From an uncultured Clostridia bacterium (GTDB lineage: Bacteria > Bacillota > Clostridia > Christensenellales > CAG-917): a stretch of 64,000 nt of DNA. This document shows, in pieces, positions 41,514 through 48,553 of the stretch. The stretch spans positions 62,001 to 126,000 of the forward strand of contig CALVNH010000001.1 in the NCBI GenBank assembly GCA_944349635.1, in the 5' to 3' direction. The position numbers were made by a program, and so were the translations under genes. The notes under the pieces were generated by a model. The model worked only from the letters and a program-made list of their open reading frames with translations, ran no database searches and was not told the DNA's origin. Each line of letters opens with the position of its first letter. The first letter of the stretch is position 1.

Positions 41514-42284
41514 TTAAATTTCCACTATCATACCATCATATGGTATAATAATTTCCCCACTATAATCTGCCCTTAGTGCATTCAAATATGGTGTTATATT
41601 TGTCTTATAAACTGAGATGCGATGGACTGGAATAAACTTTTTTATTCCATACTTATTTAAAAAAGGTGCGATTTGCTGACATAATGTATGTCCCCCTGCA
41701 AGTTCGGCATAATCGTCAGTTGCTGCTACATCGTGAATTAAACAATCACAATTTTTTGCATAGGAAACTATATTTTCGTCAAATGCAGTGTCTGCAGAAT
41801 AGACAAAAGAAACCTCCTTGCTTCTGCAAACTATTCCAAATGTCAAAGGCGTGTGTTTTGATTGGAAAAATTTAATATTTATTCCCCCTATCATTATTGT
41901 TTCTTCCACCTTTGCAACCTCATACTCCATACCTTTTGCGTTTACTAACATAGGATACGGAACACCGATAAAAGCCTTTAGACTATCGATGCAACTTTCT
42001 GATGCAATAATTTTAAAGGGTTTGTTTTCTTTTTTGTAAATCCCTGGAGCAAAGAAGTATCTATAAAAGAGATACCCAGGCAAACCAGAAATATGATCCC
42101 CATGCGAATGTGTAACTATAATATGGGTAATCGACATTGGATCAATTTTCGCATCAAGCAATCCCTTAACAAGGTTAGTGCCGCAATCAACTAATATCCT
42201 ATCGCCATCATCAGCATCAATAACAAACGATACCGTTTCGCCAACATCTGAGGCCATCCATACTCCAAGAAAAGTGATTTTCAT
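41514..42284 (-). CDS. Metallo-beta-lactamase-fold hydrolase, RNase Z-like
   Basis: 256 residues. The metal motif is THSHGDHISGL (HxHxDH), with further ligands SKHTPL, YSADTAFD and the final His in FIPVHRIS. The layout is that of RNase Z/phosphodiesterase-type MBL proteins. It is the last gene of the AT-rich five-gene cassette, 3 bases after the 348-residue protein gene. In that setting it may hydrolyse a phosphorylated product of the cassette or act as a nuclease; neither can be decided from sequence. Confidence 0.85.
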   Translation of the reverse strand: MKITFLGVWMASDVGETVSFVIDADDGDRILVDCGTNLVKGLLDAKIDPMSITHIIVTHSHGDHISGLPGYLFYRYFFAPGIYKKENKPFKIIASESCIDSLKAFIGVPYPMLVNAKGMEYEVAKVEETIMIGGINIKFFQSKHTPLTFGIVCRSKEVSFVYSADTAFDENIVSYAKNCDCLIHDVAATDDYAELAGGHTLCQQIAPFLNKYGIKKFIPVHRISVYKTNITPYLNALRADYSGEIIIPYDGMIVEI

Positions 42285-42287
42285 AAT

Positions 42288-43334
42288 TTAGTTAGCTCCT
42301 TTAAAATAGAATTTTGGATTAATAATATATTCTATCGCTTGATGATATGAATATCTTTTAAAAATATCTTCAGTGGACAACAAAGAAGTGTCCGAATAAT
42401 TTTGAACAACTTTACTTAGCATAGTTTCATCAAAGTCATATTTAATGCCGAAATATTCAAATATTGGCATATTTACTTGGTATAAGCACTTTAACACTAA
42501 ACGTAACGATTCTGATTGCGGTAAAGATGCATATTTACAATGGAAATCCTTTAAAATTAGCTCATACCTCTCTATATACTCATCCATTTCGTCAAAGGCG
42601 AGTACTTTACGTTCTTCCAAAGAGTCAACTTCAACTCTCCATCCAATCAACTCATCGAACAAGTTGTCTGTAGAACTATAATTGCCAATCATGTCAAATT
42701 CTACATTAAATTTTTTGTATTTCAAATAAATATTGAACCTATCAGGCGCTGTTATTGAGACACATTTATACATGTAGTCTGTGAATAGATTTTTATGTAT
42801 TTTAAAAATGATTGGACAACCCGTTATCATTGAATATATATTATCACAAACAGTTGTATGATTATCAAAATATAGTATTTCGCTACAGGCACGTAATAAA
42901 TTCACAAAATACAGTACTTTTTTCTTTTCATTAATATTTTTGAATTGAAAAAAAATGCAATCCTTTTCTACTAAATGCTCATTTAAATGTTCTGTAATTA
43001 TTTTTCTTTTTTCGATTCCACAATTTACTAATTTTATATATGCTGACTCAATCAAATCTTCACTAACGGTTTGTTTGTATTTATACGATAATTGAAGATT
43101 ATGTGCTGCCTTAATAAACTCAGATGGCATTATATCAATTGCTCTAATATCAGAAATTTGAATTCTATCGCAAATTGACAATATAGGTTCATAATATTGG
43201 TTAGCTAAAATACCTAAAATTTTTAAACGATCAGGAATTTCCTTTAATGGTATACCACTATTATCGTGAGACTGCGTTACACGTCGTGAGTCTTCTAATA
43301 TATCATTTAGTGATTGATATTGTTCAACTCTCAT
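42288..43334 (-). CDS. Unknown protein of the AT-rich cassette
   Basis: 348 residues, no TM, mainly helical in the first 160 residues (DRLKILGILANQYYEPILSI) with mixed strands after (FKIHKNLFTDYMYKCVSITA). No family recognised. The start overlaps the phosphohistidine-domain gene by 11 bases, so the two are translated together. In PEP-synthase and rifampicin-phosphotransferase enzymes a substrate-binding helical domain lies next to the His swivel; this protein could be its separate counterpart, which is speculation. Confidence 0.6.
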   Translation of the reverse strand: MRVEQYQSLNDILEDSRRVTQSHDNSGIPLKEIPDRLKILGILANQYYEPILSICDRIQISDIRAIDIMPSEFIKAAHNLQLSYKYKQTVSEDLIESAYIKLVNCGIEKRKIITEHLNEHLVEKDCIFFQFKNINEKKKVLYFVNLLRACSEILYFDNHTTVCDNIYSMITGCPIIFKIHKNLFTDYMYKCVSITAPDRFNIYLKYKKFNVEFDMIGNYSSTDNLFDELIGWRVEVDSLEERKVLAFDEMDEYIERYELILKDFHCKYASLPQSESLRLVLKCLYQVNMPIFEYFGIKYDFDETMLSKVVQNYSDTSLLSTEDIFKRYSYHQAIEYIINPKFYFKGAN

Positions 43335-43641
43335 TTATAATAGCCTCTCCATCAATGGCATCTATTGCCACTGTTTGTCCAGTTACAAGATACTTCGCCT
43401 CAGATGCACCAACAACACAAGGAATACCCATTTCAGTTGATAAAATAGCCAAATGGCACAGCCTCCCTCCATTTTCGCTTATTATTCCTGCAACCTCCCT
43501 AAATAGAAGAACGCACTCAGAGGACGCATACTTTACCACAACGATTTTATTATAGCATTTCCCTTGTGATTTGACAACATCACTAACTCTCATTATTTCT
43601 CCTGAAACATGAAAATCGAAGTTTGCCCATCCCTTTATCAT
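43324..43641 (-). CDS. Stand-alone PEP-utilising phosphohistidine swivel domain
   Basis: 105 residues corresponding to the mobile His domain of PEP synthase, PPDK and rifampicin phosphotransferase. The catalytic segment GIISENGGRLCHLAILSTEM ends in GIPCVVGA; the His in GGRLCH aligns with the phosphorylated His of the family (GGxxSH). The following DGxxVxIDAxxG-like end is VTGQTVAIDAIDGEAI. Normally this domain is part of an 80-100 kDa enzyme; here it is a separate gene. ATG 43641 has GGAG upstream and lies one base from the stop of the membrane-protein gene. Confidence 0.75.
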   Translation of the reverse strand: MIKGWANFDFHVSGEIMRVSDVVKSQGKCYNKIVVVKYASSECVLLFREVAGIISENGGRLCHLAILSTEMGIPCVVGASEAKYLVTGQTVAIDAIDGEAIINES

Positions 43642-43642
43642 A

Positions 43643-44428
43643 TCATCTCCTATCAGATGCAACTACTTTATCAATTAATTTACAAATATCACCCTTTTCA
43701 TTTTCATCCAAGTCATTCATACCTGACAATAAGGATTTAAGCTCTCTTTGTGTGTCAATTATCTCCGCATTTTTCCACAACATTTCAAACCAACACTGAA
43801 ATAGCAAAACCATAGTAACATCTTCAATTATACAGTAATGCTTTTCTATCGATGTGTCATATGGTGTACGAATGACTAAGTATTTTTTATCAATTATGTA
43901 AAATGATGCAAAAGGCACATTAGAATCGCACATAGCGTAATATGAATCCCTTTTTGCACACTTACTCATGTACATAAAATTTAGTATGGTTGTAAAATTT
44001 TTACTATTGATAGCAGTTAAATATCGTAATTGTATATTTTTATCTGACACAAACTTATTAAGCAATTCAACCATAGGACGACGAGTATCTTTTACCTGGG
44101 TCCTTATCTGGGTATCAAGCGAAACAAAATCAACCTTATGCTTACCACCTCCCATAAGTGCATCAACCATTTTGGCACACACATCAACAGATTGATAGTC
44201 ACGAATACTAGACGGATTCATGTGTAATGCAAAGTCCTCCTGTTTCTCTTGTATTTTATCAAACATTTTGTCAAAATCAAAAATGAAAGTCGTAACCAAC
44301 AAAATAAGAATGCTAAACAAGAGATTTTCAAACAATGTTATGCTTGAAACACAATTAACGACAATACCTCCTATGATTGAGGCGACTAAAGTAATTATTG
44401 CAACAAAGTGTTTTTTAAAGAATTTCAT
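43643..44428 (-). CDS. Membrane-anchored protein of the AT-rich cassette
   Basis: 261 residues. Two N-terminal TM segments (about 5-28 VAIITLVASIIGGIVVNCV and 31-50 ENLLFSILILLVTTFIFDF), then a cytosolic domain of about 200 residues. That domain includes VDFVSLDTQIRTQVKD, ELLNKFVSDKNIQLRYLTA and FASFYIIDKKYLVIRTP; the last part recalls phospholipase-D-fold or membrane-sensor proteins, but no HKD motif is present. The start at 44428 has a perfect AAGGAG; the open frame to 44479 overlaps the upstream gene. It may tether the cassette's enzyme to the membrane or act as effector. Confidence 0.6.
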   Translation of the reverse strand: MKFFKKHFVAIITLVASIIGGIVVNCVSSITLFENLLFSILILLVTTFIFDFDKMFDKIQEKQEDFALHMNPSSIRDYQSVDVCAKMVDALMGGGKHKVDFVSLDTQIRTQVKDTRRPMVELLNKFVSDKNIQLRYLTAINSKNFTTILNFMYMSKCAKRDSYYAMCDSNVPFASFYIIDKKYLVIRTPYDTSIEKHYCIIEDVTMVLLFQCWFEMLWKNAEIIDTQRELKSLLSGMNDLDENEKGDICKLIDKVVASDRR

Positions 44429-44438
44429 ATGTATCTCC

Positions 44439-45170
44439 TTAACTGTATTCATCCCACAAATAGTTACGGTCGAGTCCATATCTAGAGTTTATTGAGTAAT
44501 AAGTGAAAAATAAGTTTGGGAACTTAAAATTTTGGTCGCTACCAAAAATAAATTCATAATAACCTCTCTTGTTCCCACAATACCTAATTAGCTCTTCGGC
44601 GATAAATTTAAACTCTTTTGTCTTTATATACTCGCCATCCCCTTCATGAACTATATCTAAAGTAAGAAGCGTTCTATCCATAGAAATCATAGTATCACTA
44701 CTCTTAGTTCCATCGGTAAGATCTCTCGTATTTACAGAATCAGGCAAGATCTCAATTCTCAAATTCCTATCGCCGTCTGAAAAAACAACCCCCGCACAGC
44801 AACATTCTGTTTTTTGTATCATATTAATTACAACAATTAAAAGACATTCAGTTTGTTCCGTAATTTTGAATTCTACTAATTTTTCTTGTAATTCATAAAA
44901 ATTTGATATTATGATTATTTTCCTTTGAAAATTTTTCGCAGTAATGACAGCAAAAAACCACCTATTTTTAATGACTTTATTATAATAATCAGTCAATTCT
45001 TTTACTGCCTTGTAATCACAAATATAATATTCAACACATCTGCCCATAAATTTTGAAGATGAAAGGAATTCTAATCCTTCTATCCGCTCAATTTCCTTTT
45101 CAGATTTTGTCACGATGTTCCAATCGTGTGCATGATATTTCATACTCGGCACTATTGGTTTCATTTGCAT
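44439..45170 (-). CDS. Possible ATP-grasp (PPDK_N/PEP-synthase-like) protein
   Basis: 243 residues, first gene of the cassette. The central part CLLIVVINMIQKTECCCAGV followed by VFSDGDRNLRIEIL matches the order VQxMV-xxxxSGVxFT-xDP-xxxxxIE of the PEP/pyruvate-binding ATP-grasp domain. The C-terminal GYYEFIFGSDQNFKFPNLFF resembles its closing DIEW-xxx-LQxRP strand pair. The N-terminal lid region seems shortened. Together with the separate His swivel 0.8 kb downstream this would supply the ATP half of a split phosphotransferase. The match is by pattern only. The start follows AAGGTGAG. Confidence 0.45.
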   Translation of the reverse strand: MQMKPIVPSMKYHAHDWNIVTKSEKEIERIEGLEFLSSSKFMGRCVEYYICDYKAVKELTDYYNKVIKNRWFFAVITAKNFQRKIIIISNFYELQEKLVEFKITEQTECLLIVVINMIQKTECCCAGVVFSDGDRNLRIEILPDSVNTRDLTDGTKSSDTMISMDRTLLTLDIVHEGDGEYIKTKEFKFIAEELIRYCGNKRGYYEFIFGSDQNFKFPNLFFTYYSINSRYGLDRNYLWDEYS

Positions 45171-45240
45171 CTCACCTTACTACTTTTGGCTATTAACAGC
45201 AAATTTTTAAATAAGTAATTACTCAGAAATCTGCTTTTTA

Positions 45241-45269
45241 ATTATACCAAACATTTCAATGAATTAAAA
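45241..45269 (-). promoter_or_regulatory. Candidate promoter of the AT-rich cassette
   Basis: Minus-strand TGGTATAAT (extended -10, hexamer 45246-45241), 17 bases after TTTTAA. About 70 bases before the first cassette gene. Confidence 0.5.
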
Positions 45270-45303
45270 GCACTAATCCAAATATTTCAATAGGTTTTTG
45301 TTG

Positions 45304-45683
45304 TTATTGGTTTTTATAAACCATACCAATAAGTTCTCCCACCCTCCTCGCAATCTGGCGAATTTTGGGATTACACATATATTCCGCAAAGGTCTCTGCT
45401 ATAAATTCCTTGGAGGACTCGTTGGCGTATTCGGACAAGCCGTACTTTATATCTCCTGTTGTTAAAGTATTGTAATAAGCATTAAAATCTGGGCTCTCCG
45501 ACAGCCACACATATCGTCAAGAATATGACCTAATCATCTTTGGATAAAAATTATGTTGCACTTCCAAAGCATCAAAATCTGCTTGTGCCCCGTAATTTTT
45601 CTTAGTGTTTCTACTAAATTGGCAACCCAATCCTAATGTTCTTCACTATCCCATGAATAAGAAATAATAACTTTTTTAGACAT
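45304..45683 (-). pseudogene. Broken TIR/SEFIR-like gene joined to an unrelated C-terminal fragment
   Basis: After AAGGGGATAGT the ATG at 45683 opens MSKKVIISYSWDSEEH, then TAG, then DWVANLVETLRKNYGA; this is the start of a TIR/SEFIR domain (KxxFISYSWDSEEHxxWV). The frame breaks again at TGA (RSYS) and continues with WLSESPDFNAYY and YANESSKEFIAETFAEYMCN. The last part, an open frame of 68 codons from GTG 45510, resembles the end of phage head-morphogenesis-type proteins rather than a TIR. It looks like a deletion remnant. Confidence 0.55.
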
Positions 45684-45696
45684 ACTATCCCCTTAA

Positions 45697-46527
45697 TTAT
45701 TTCCTATAAATTTCGTCGAGCGTTTTGCCGTCCTGATTTTTCCATTCAATCCAGCCGTTACGGCTTCCGCCAAGCACAAAGCAAGCCGCACTGCTCGGGC
45801 TGGTGAACGTAAGTGATTTATTGAGGAAATATCCACTCTCACGTTTAACTATATCGCTGTTTTTTAATGCCGTTTCTCTCTGCTTGTTCAATTTATCGAG
45901 GCGACAATCTTTTGAAATATCTATTTGTGAGTTTGTTAATACCACAAATTCTTCGCCGTCGTAAGTTGCATATGCCTTTATACCGTTGGTGGTCGTATGG
46001 AATAAATTCTCCGCAGATTCCTCAACATTTACCACATTCATCTTATAACCCTGCGTTGCCATTATGAACTGTATTTCCTCGTATACCTCTTCAATGGAAG
46101 GAAGGTCATATTCGTCGATTTCATACTTGGGCTTGACAGAGTTTTCTACCTTATAGCGGTTTGACTCGTGCGCCTTCATAATGGCATATTCTTCAAGTCC
46201 GCTTATCATATCGAGTGAGAATGTCTTGCTGTCGGCAAGGAACATAATCGCCTTATTCCAGAAATCTTTGGAGCGGTTGTGGTCGTCCAGGCGAGCGACG
46301 CCGTTGCGCGTCTGTCCTATGTAAATCTGCGCAATCTTATTTTCGTCGTTTTCGTTGATGAGGTAGTAAATGCCGGGGCGATTGATGCCCGTAATCTTCT
46401 TTGCCTCAGCGAGCAGAGGGCGCGGAATGACATAAGTCGTCATGGTTGAAAGGTGCCGCCTTATAGACCTGATGCCGTCGGGCTGACCATTGTGGTAGAT
46501 AATTTCAAGTTTCTTACTTATCGCCAT
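45697..46527 (-). CDS. GIY-YIG nuclease-domain protein with DUF4357
   Basis: 276 residues. The GIY-YIG motif is PGIYYLI...IYIGQTRNGVARLDDH (about residues 51-82, with the catalytic Arg), and the C-terminal DUF4357 domain contains SPSSAACFVLGGSRNGWIEW, whose SxSxAA-x-GxxxNGWxxW pattern is typical. Such proteins are found with restriction systems and on mobile elements. It overlaps the XRE regulator gene by 14 bases, so regulator and nuclease are made together. Confidence 0.88.
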   Translation of the reverse strand: MAISKKLEIIYHNGQPDGIRSIRRHLSTMTTYVIPRPLLAEAKKITGINRPGIYYLINENDENKIAQIYIGQTRNGVARLDDHNRSKDFWNKAIMFLADSKTFSLDMISGLEEYAIMKAHESNRYKVENSVKPKYEIDEYDLPSIEEVYEEIQFIMATQGYKMNVVNVEESAENLFHTTTNGIKAYATYDGEEFVVLTNSQIDISKDCRLDKLNKQRETALKNSDIVKRESGYFLNKSLTFTSPSSAACFVLGGSRNGWIEWKNQDGKTLDEIYRK

Positions 46528-46738
46528 CGTCCGCCTCCTCGTTTATGACATCCATTATATCGCCGACGTTGCAATCGAGAACTTTGCAAATCCTGAGGAG
46601 AACCTCCATTGACACCGTTTCATTCTTGCCGAGTTTAGCGAGCGTGGTCGTAGAGATGTCGGCTTTGAGGCGCATTTCCGTCTTTGTCATCCCCTTGTCG
46701 ATTAGCAATTTCCATAACTTGTTGTAGCTGAGAGCCAT
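46514..46738 (-). CDS. Small XRE-family (Cro/CI-type) regulator
   Basis: 74 residues, almost only a helix-turn-helix: YNKLWKLLIDKGMTKTEMRL, then KADISTTTLAKLGKNETVS and MEVLLRICKVLDCNVGDIMD. This YozG-like type often controls restriction or mobile-element genes. Ribosome site AACGAGGAAAA, start ATG 46738. It is at the right end of the element behind a strong promoter and overlaps the GIY-YIG gene. Confidence 0.9.
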   Translation of the reverse strand: MALSYNKLWKLLIDKGMTKTEMRLKADISTTTLAKLGKNETVSMEVLLRICKVLDCNVGDIMDVINEEADDGDK

Positions 46739-46770
46739 AAATTTTCCTCGTTAAATTATAATACAAGTCT

Positions 46771-46798
46771 ATTATAGCATAACAATAATAAATTTCAA
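46771..46798 (-). promoter_or_regulatory. Promoter of the XRE-nuclease pair
   Basis: Minus-strand TTGAAA, 16 bases, TATAAT with TG one base upstream (extended -10). Confidence 0.7.
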
Positions 46799-46861
46799 TA
46801 CTTTGTCAGCATTTTTAAATCTTTTATTTACATATCCTGATTATTTTATAAAAGACAGCAA

Positions 46862-46895
46862 CGGGCGGCGGACTTTTGATAAAGTCCGCCGCCCG
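46862..46895. terminator. Strong hairpin near the right end of the element
   Basis: Fifteen-bp perfect stem (CGGGCGGCGGACTTT/AAAGTCCGCCGCCCG), loop TGAT. It follows the end of the open frame at 46927 on the minus strand and may terminate rlmD transcription in the integrated state. Confidence 0.65.
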
Positions 46896-46926
46896 CTCAT
46901 TGTATAAGTAATATTATTGATTTAAT

Positions 46927-47097
46927 TTACGTGTTCCCACAGTCGAGTTCGATAACTATCCTCACCGTACGGAACTGCTTTGTCACTTTTTCGCGATAGC
47001 CGTGCTCATCCGCACAGAAGATAAAATGGGGATAAAACAGCTCAAATACGGCTATTTCGGCGTATTTTTGCCCTAAATACGACGTAGCACTACCATA
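46927..47097 (-). other. Detached 3' coding tail of the serine recombinase
   Basis: Reading leftward from the right attachment core in the frame CA-CGT-CGA-GAC, which is the frame used by the recombinase through the left core, the codons continue YGSATSYLGQKYAEIAVF, ELFYPHFIFCADEHGY, REKVTKQFRTVRIVIELD and end at TAA (46929-46927). There is no start codon. In an excised circle this would join the recombinase frame directly and give it a tail of about 56 residues instead of the present 9. The frame agreement supports both the element borders and this reading. Confidence 0.65.
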
Positions 47098-48425
47098 GTC
47101 TCGACGTGCATTGTCTGCGGAAACATATCGTAGCCGCGCACGGATTGCAGGACGTAACCGCGGTCCAGCAAGAAGCGCAAATCGCGGGCAAGCGTGGCGG
47201 GGTTGCAGGACACGTACACCACCTTACGGAAACCTGTCGACACTATTCCTTCCAACACGGACGCGTCGCACCCTTTTCTGGGAGGGTCGAGCACGACTGC
47301 ACGGGGGCTTTCGTCTGCGCAAAGACGCTGCATAAAACACAATGCGTCGTCGCAGACGGCGGTCACTCTGTTGTCAAGACTCAATTTTTTCATGAGATTG
47401 GCGGCGTCGAGGACTGCTTCGGGCACGATTTCCACACTGGTGACCGACGCGGACGGCAGACGCAACGCGATTTCCGCAGTCAGCAATCCGACGCCCGAAT
47501 AAAGTTCCACGATGTCTCCTTCGAAACCGTCGAGAGCGGCGCACACGTCACCGTAAATCTTGTCGCGGACTTCGTCGTTGATTTGCAGAAAACTCACGGG
47601 CGATACCACGGCGGAAAACGCGCCGAGATTCTGTGCCGATTCCTTTCCGTGCACAAGTTTTACTCCGCTCCCCATAATGACGTTGGTCTTTTCTTTGTTG
47701 GGGCTTACATACACGGTGTAATCGCGGAAATGTTCGTCCAGTTTGCGAACGAGGTTGGATAAATGCGGCACCGTATCTCCGTTGATTACCAGTACGACGG
47801 CAAGGGTGGAAATATTCCTCGCCACCAGATGGCGTAAAAGTCCCTTCCCCGTCTTTTCGTCGTAAGCGCGGAGCCCGTTTTCGTTTGCCCAGGCGGAAAC
47901 CGCCGCGATGAGCTTGTCCGCCCACTCCCCGTGCAGAGGACAACTTTTTGCTGGCACCACCCAGTGCGACTTCTTTTCATAAAAACCCAGCACCACTTTC
48001 CCGTGTTTGCCGAGCGAACCGAAAGGCAGAGCCAGCTTGTTTCTGTACGCCCATTCCGCGCCTTTGAACACTTCGGGAACGGTGACGTCGATGCCTGCTT
48101 TTTGAAGAGTGCGTTGCAAATGAAGCCGCTTAATTTCCTCCTGCATGGGAGCGGAGAGATGCTGCAAATCACACCCGCCGCACCTGCCGAAATAACGGCA
48201 ACGGGGTTTTATGCGGTCTTTTGAAGATATTAAAACCTCGATTAGTTCACCGAAAGCGTAGTCCTTCTTGGCGTGAACTATACGAATACGAACCGTTTCG
48301 CCCACCACGGCAAAGGGCACGAAAACGGGATAGGCACCGAACTTCACAATGCCCTCTCCGCTCATTCCGAAGTCGCTCACCACGCCTTCGGCGACATCTC
48401 CGTTTCTGAAACGGTCTTTCTGCAT
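47073..48425 (-). CDS. rlmD: 23S rRNA (uracil-C5)-methyltransferase, RlmD/RumA type
   Basis: 450 residues. An N-terminal TRAM domain (GDVAEGVVSDFGMSGEGIV) precedes a [4Fe-4S] site with CRYFGRCGGCDLQH and the later Cys in KSCPL. The SAM-binding domain has VELYSGVGLLTAEIA, DPPRKGC and the catalytic Cys in VSCNPATLARDL. ATG 48425 has GGAGG. The last residues HVETMVVLRRI and the stop come from element DNA beyond the attachment core (47098-47108); the native longer tail seems to lie at 33847-34197. The catalytic core is complete, so the enzyme should stay active. Confidence 0.92.
   Translation of the reverse strand: MQKDRFRNGDVAEGVVSDFGMSGEGIVKFGAYPVFVPFAVVGETVRIRIVHAKKDYAFGELIEVLISSKDRIKPRCRYFGRCGGCDLQHLSAPMQEEIKRLHLQRTLQKAGIDVTVPEVFKGAEWAYRNKLALPFGSLGKHGKVVLGFYEKKSHWVVPAKSCPLHGEWADKLIAAVSAWANENGLRAYDEKTGKGLLRHLVARNISTLAVVLVINGDTVPHLSNLVRKLDEHFRDYTVYVSPNKEKTNVIMGSGVKLVHGKESAQNLGAFSAVVSPVSFLQINDEVRDKIYGDVCAALDGFEGDIVELYSGVGLLTAEIALRLPSASVTSVEIVPEAVLDAANLMKKLSLDNRVTAVCDDALCFMQRLCADESPRAVVLDPPRKGCDASVLEGIVSTGFRKVVYVSCNPATLARDLRFLLDRGYVLQSVRGYDMFPQTMHVETMVVLRRI
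47098..47108 (+). repeat. Right attachment core of the mobile element
   Basis: GTCTCGACGTG, direct repeat of 34187-34197; lies in the HVET codons of rlmD. Confidence 0.8.
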
Positions 48426-48490
48426 AATTCCTCCGCAGAAGCGTTGTCGGGAAGAGCTCCCTGTCCTGAGCACGGGCTCTCCCCTCAAAA

Positions 48491-48535
48491 AACAATGCGC
48501 CGACTTCTCGCGGCAACCGCGGGCGCGTCGGCGCA
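48491..48535 (-). terminator. Terminator of the PPi-phosphofructokinase gene
   Basis: Outer stem TGCGCCGAC/GTCGGCGCA with an inner CGCGG/CCGCG hairpin; on the minus strand followed by TTGTTTTTTG. Confidence 0.78.
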
Positions 48536-48553
48536 CTATAACATTTTATGGTT

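Larger units (their letters stand above)
34187..47108. mobile_element. Integrated mobilisable element inserted in the 3' end of rlmD
   Basis: About 12.9 kb between two copies of GTCTCGACGTG. Contents from left: serine recombinase, broken small accessory gene, broken MobL-type relaxase, oriT-like repeat cluster, two small replication-associated proteins, HTH protein, PDDEXK nuclease, AT-rich five-gene cassette, broken TIR-like gene, GIY-YIG protein and XRE regulator. It has no conjugation genes, so it is of the mobilisable (IME) type. The cargo at 41.1-45.7 kb is far more AT-rich than the rest, pointing to a second-hand acquisition. rlmD is a known integration hotspot in Firmicutes. Confidence 0.82.

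Noticed and set aside
36327..45683. Possible recoding of TAG as a sense codon in the element
   Set aside because: Two element genes have in-frame TAG at positions where Gln or Lys would fit, and element genes end in TAA or TGA. But one damaged gene has an internal TAA, another an internal TGA, two have lost their start codons, and host genes nearby (for example those ending at 2018 and 29807) end in TAG. Decay explains it better.
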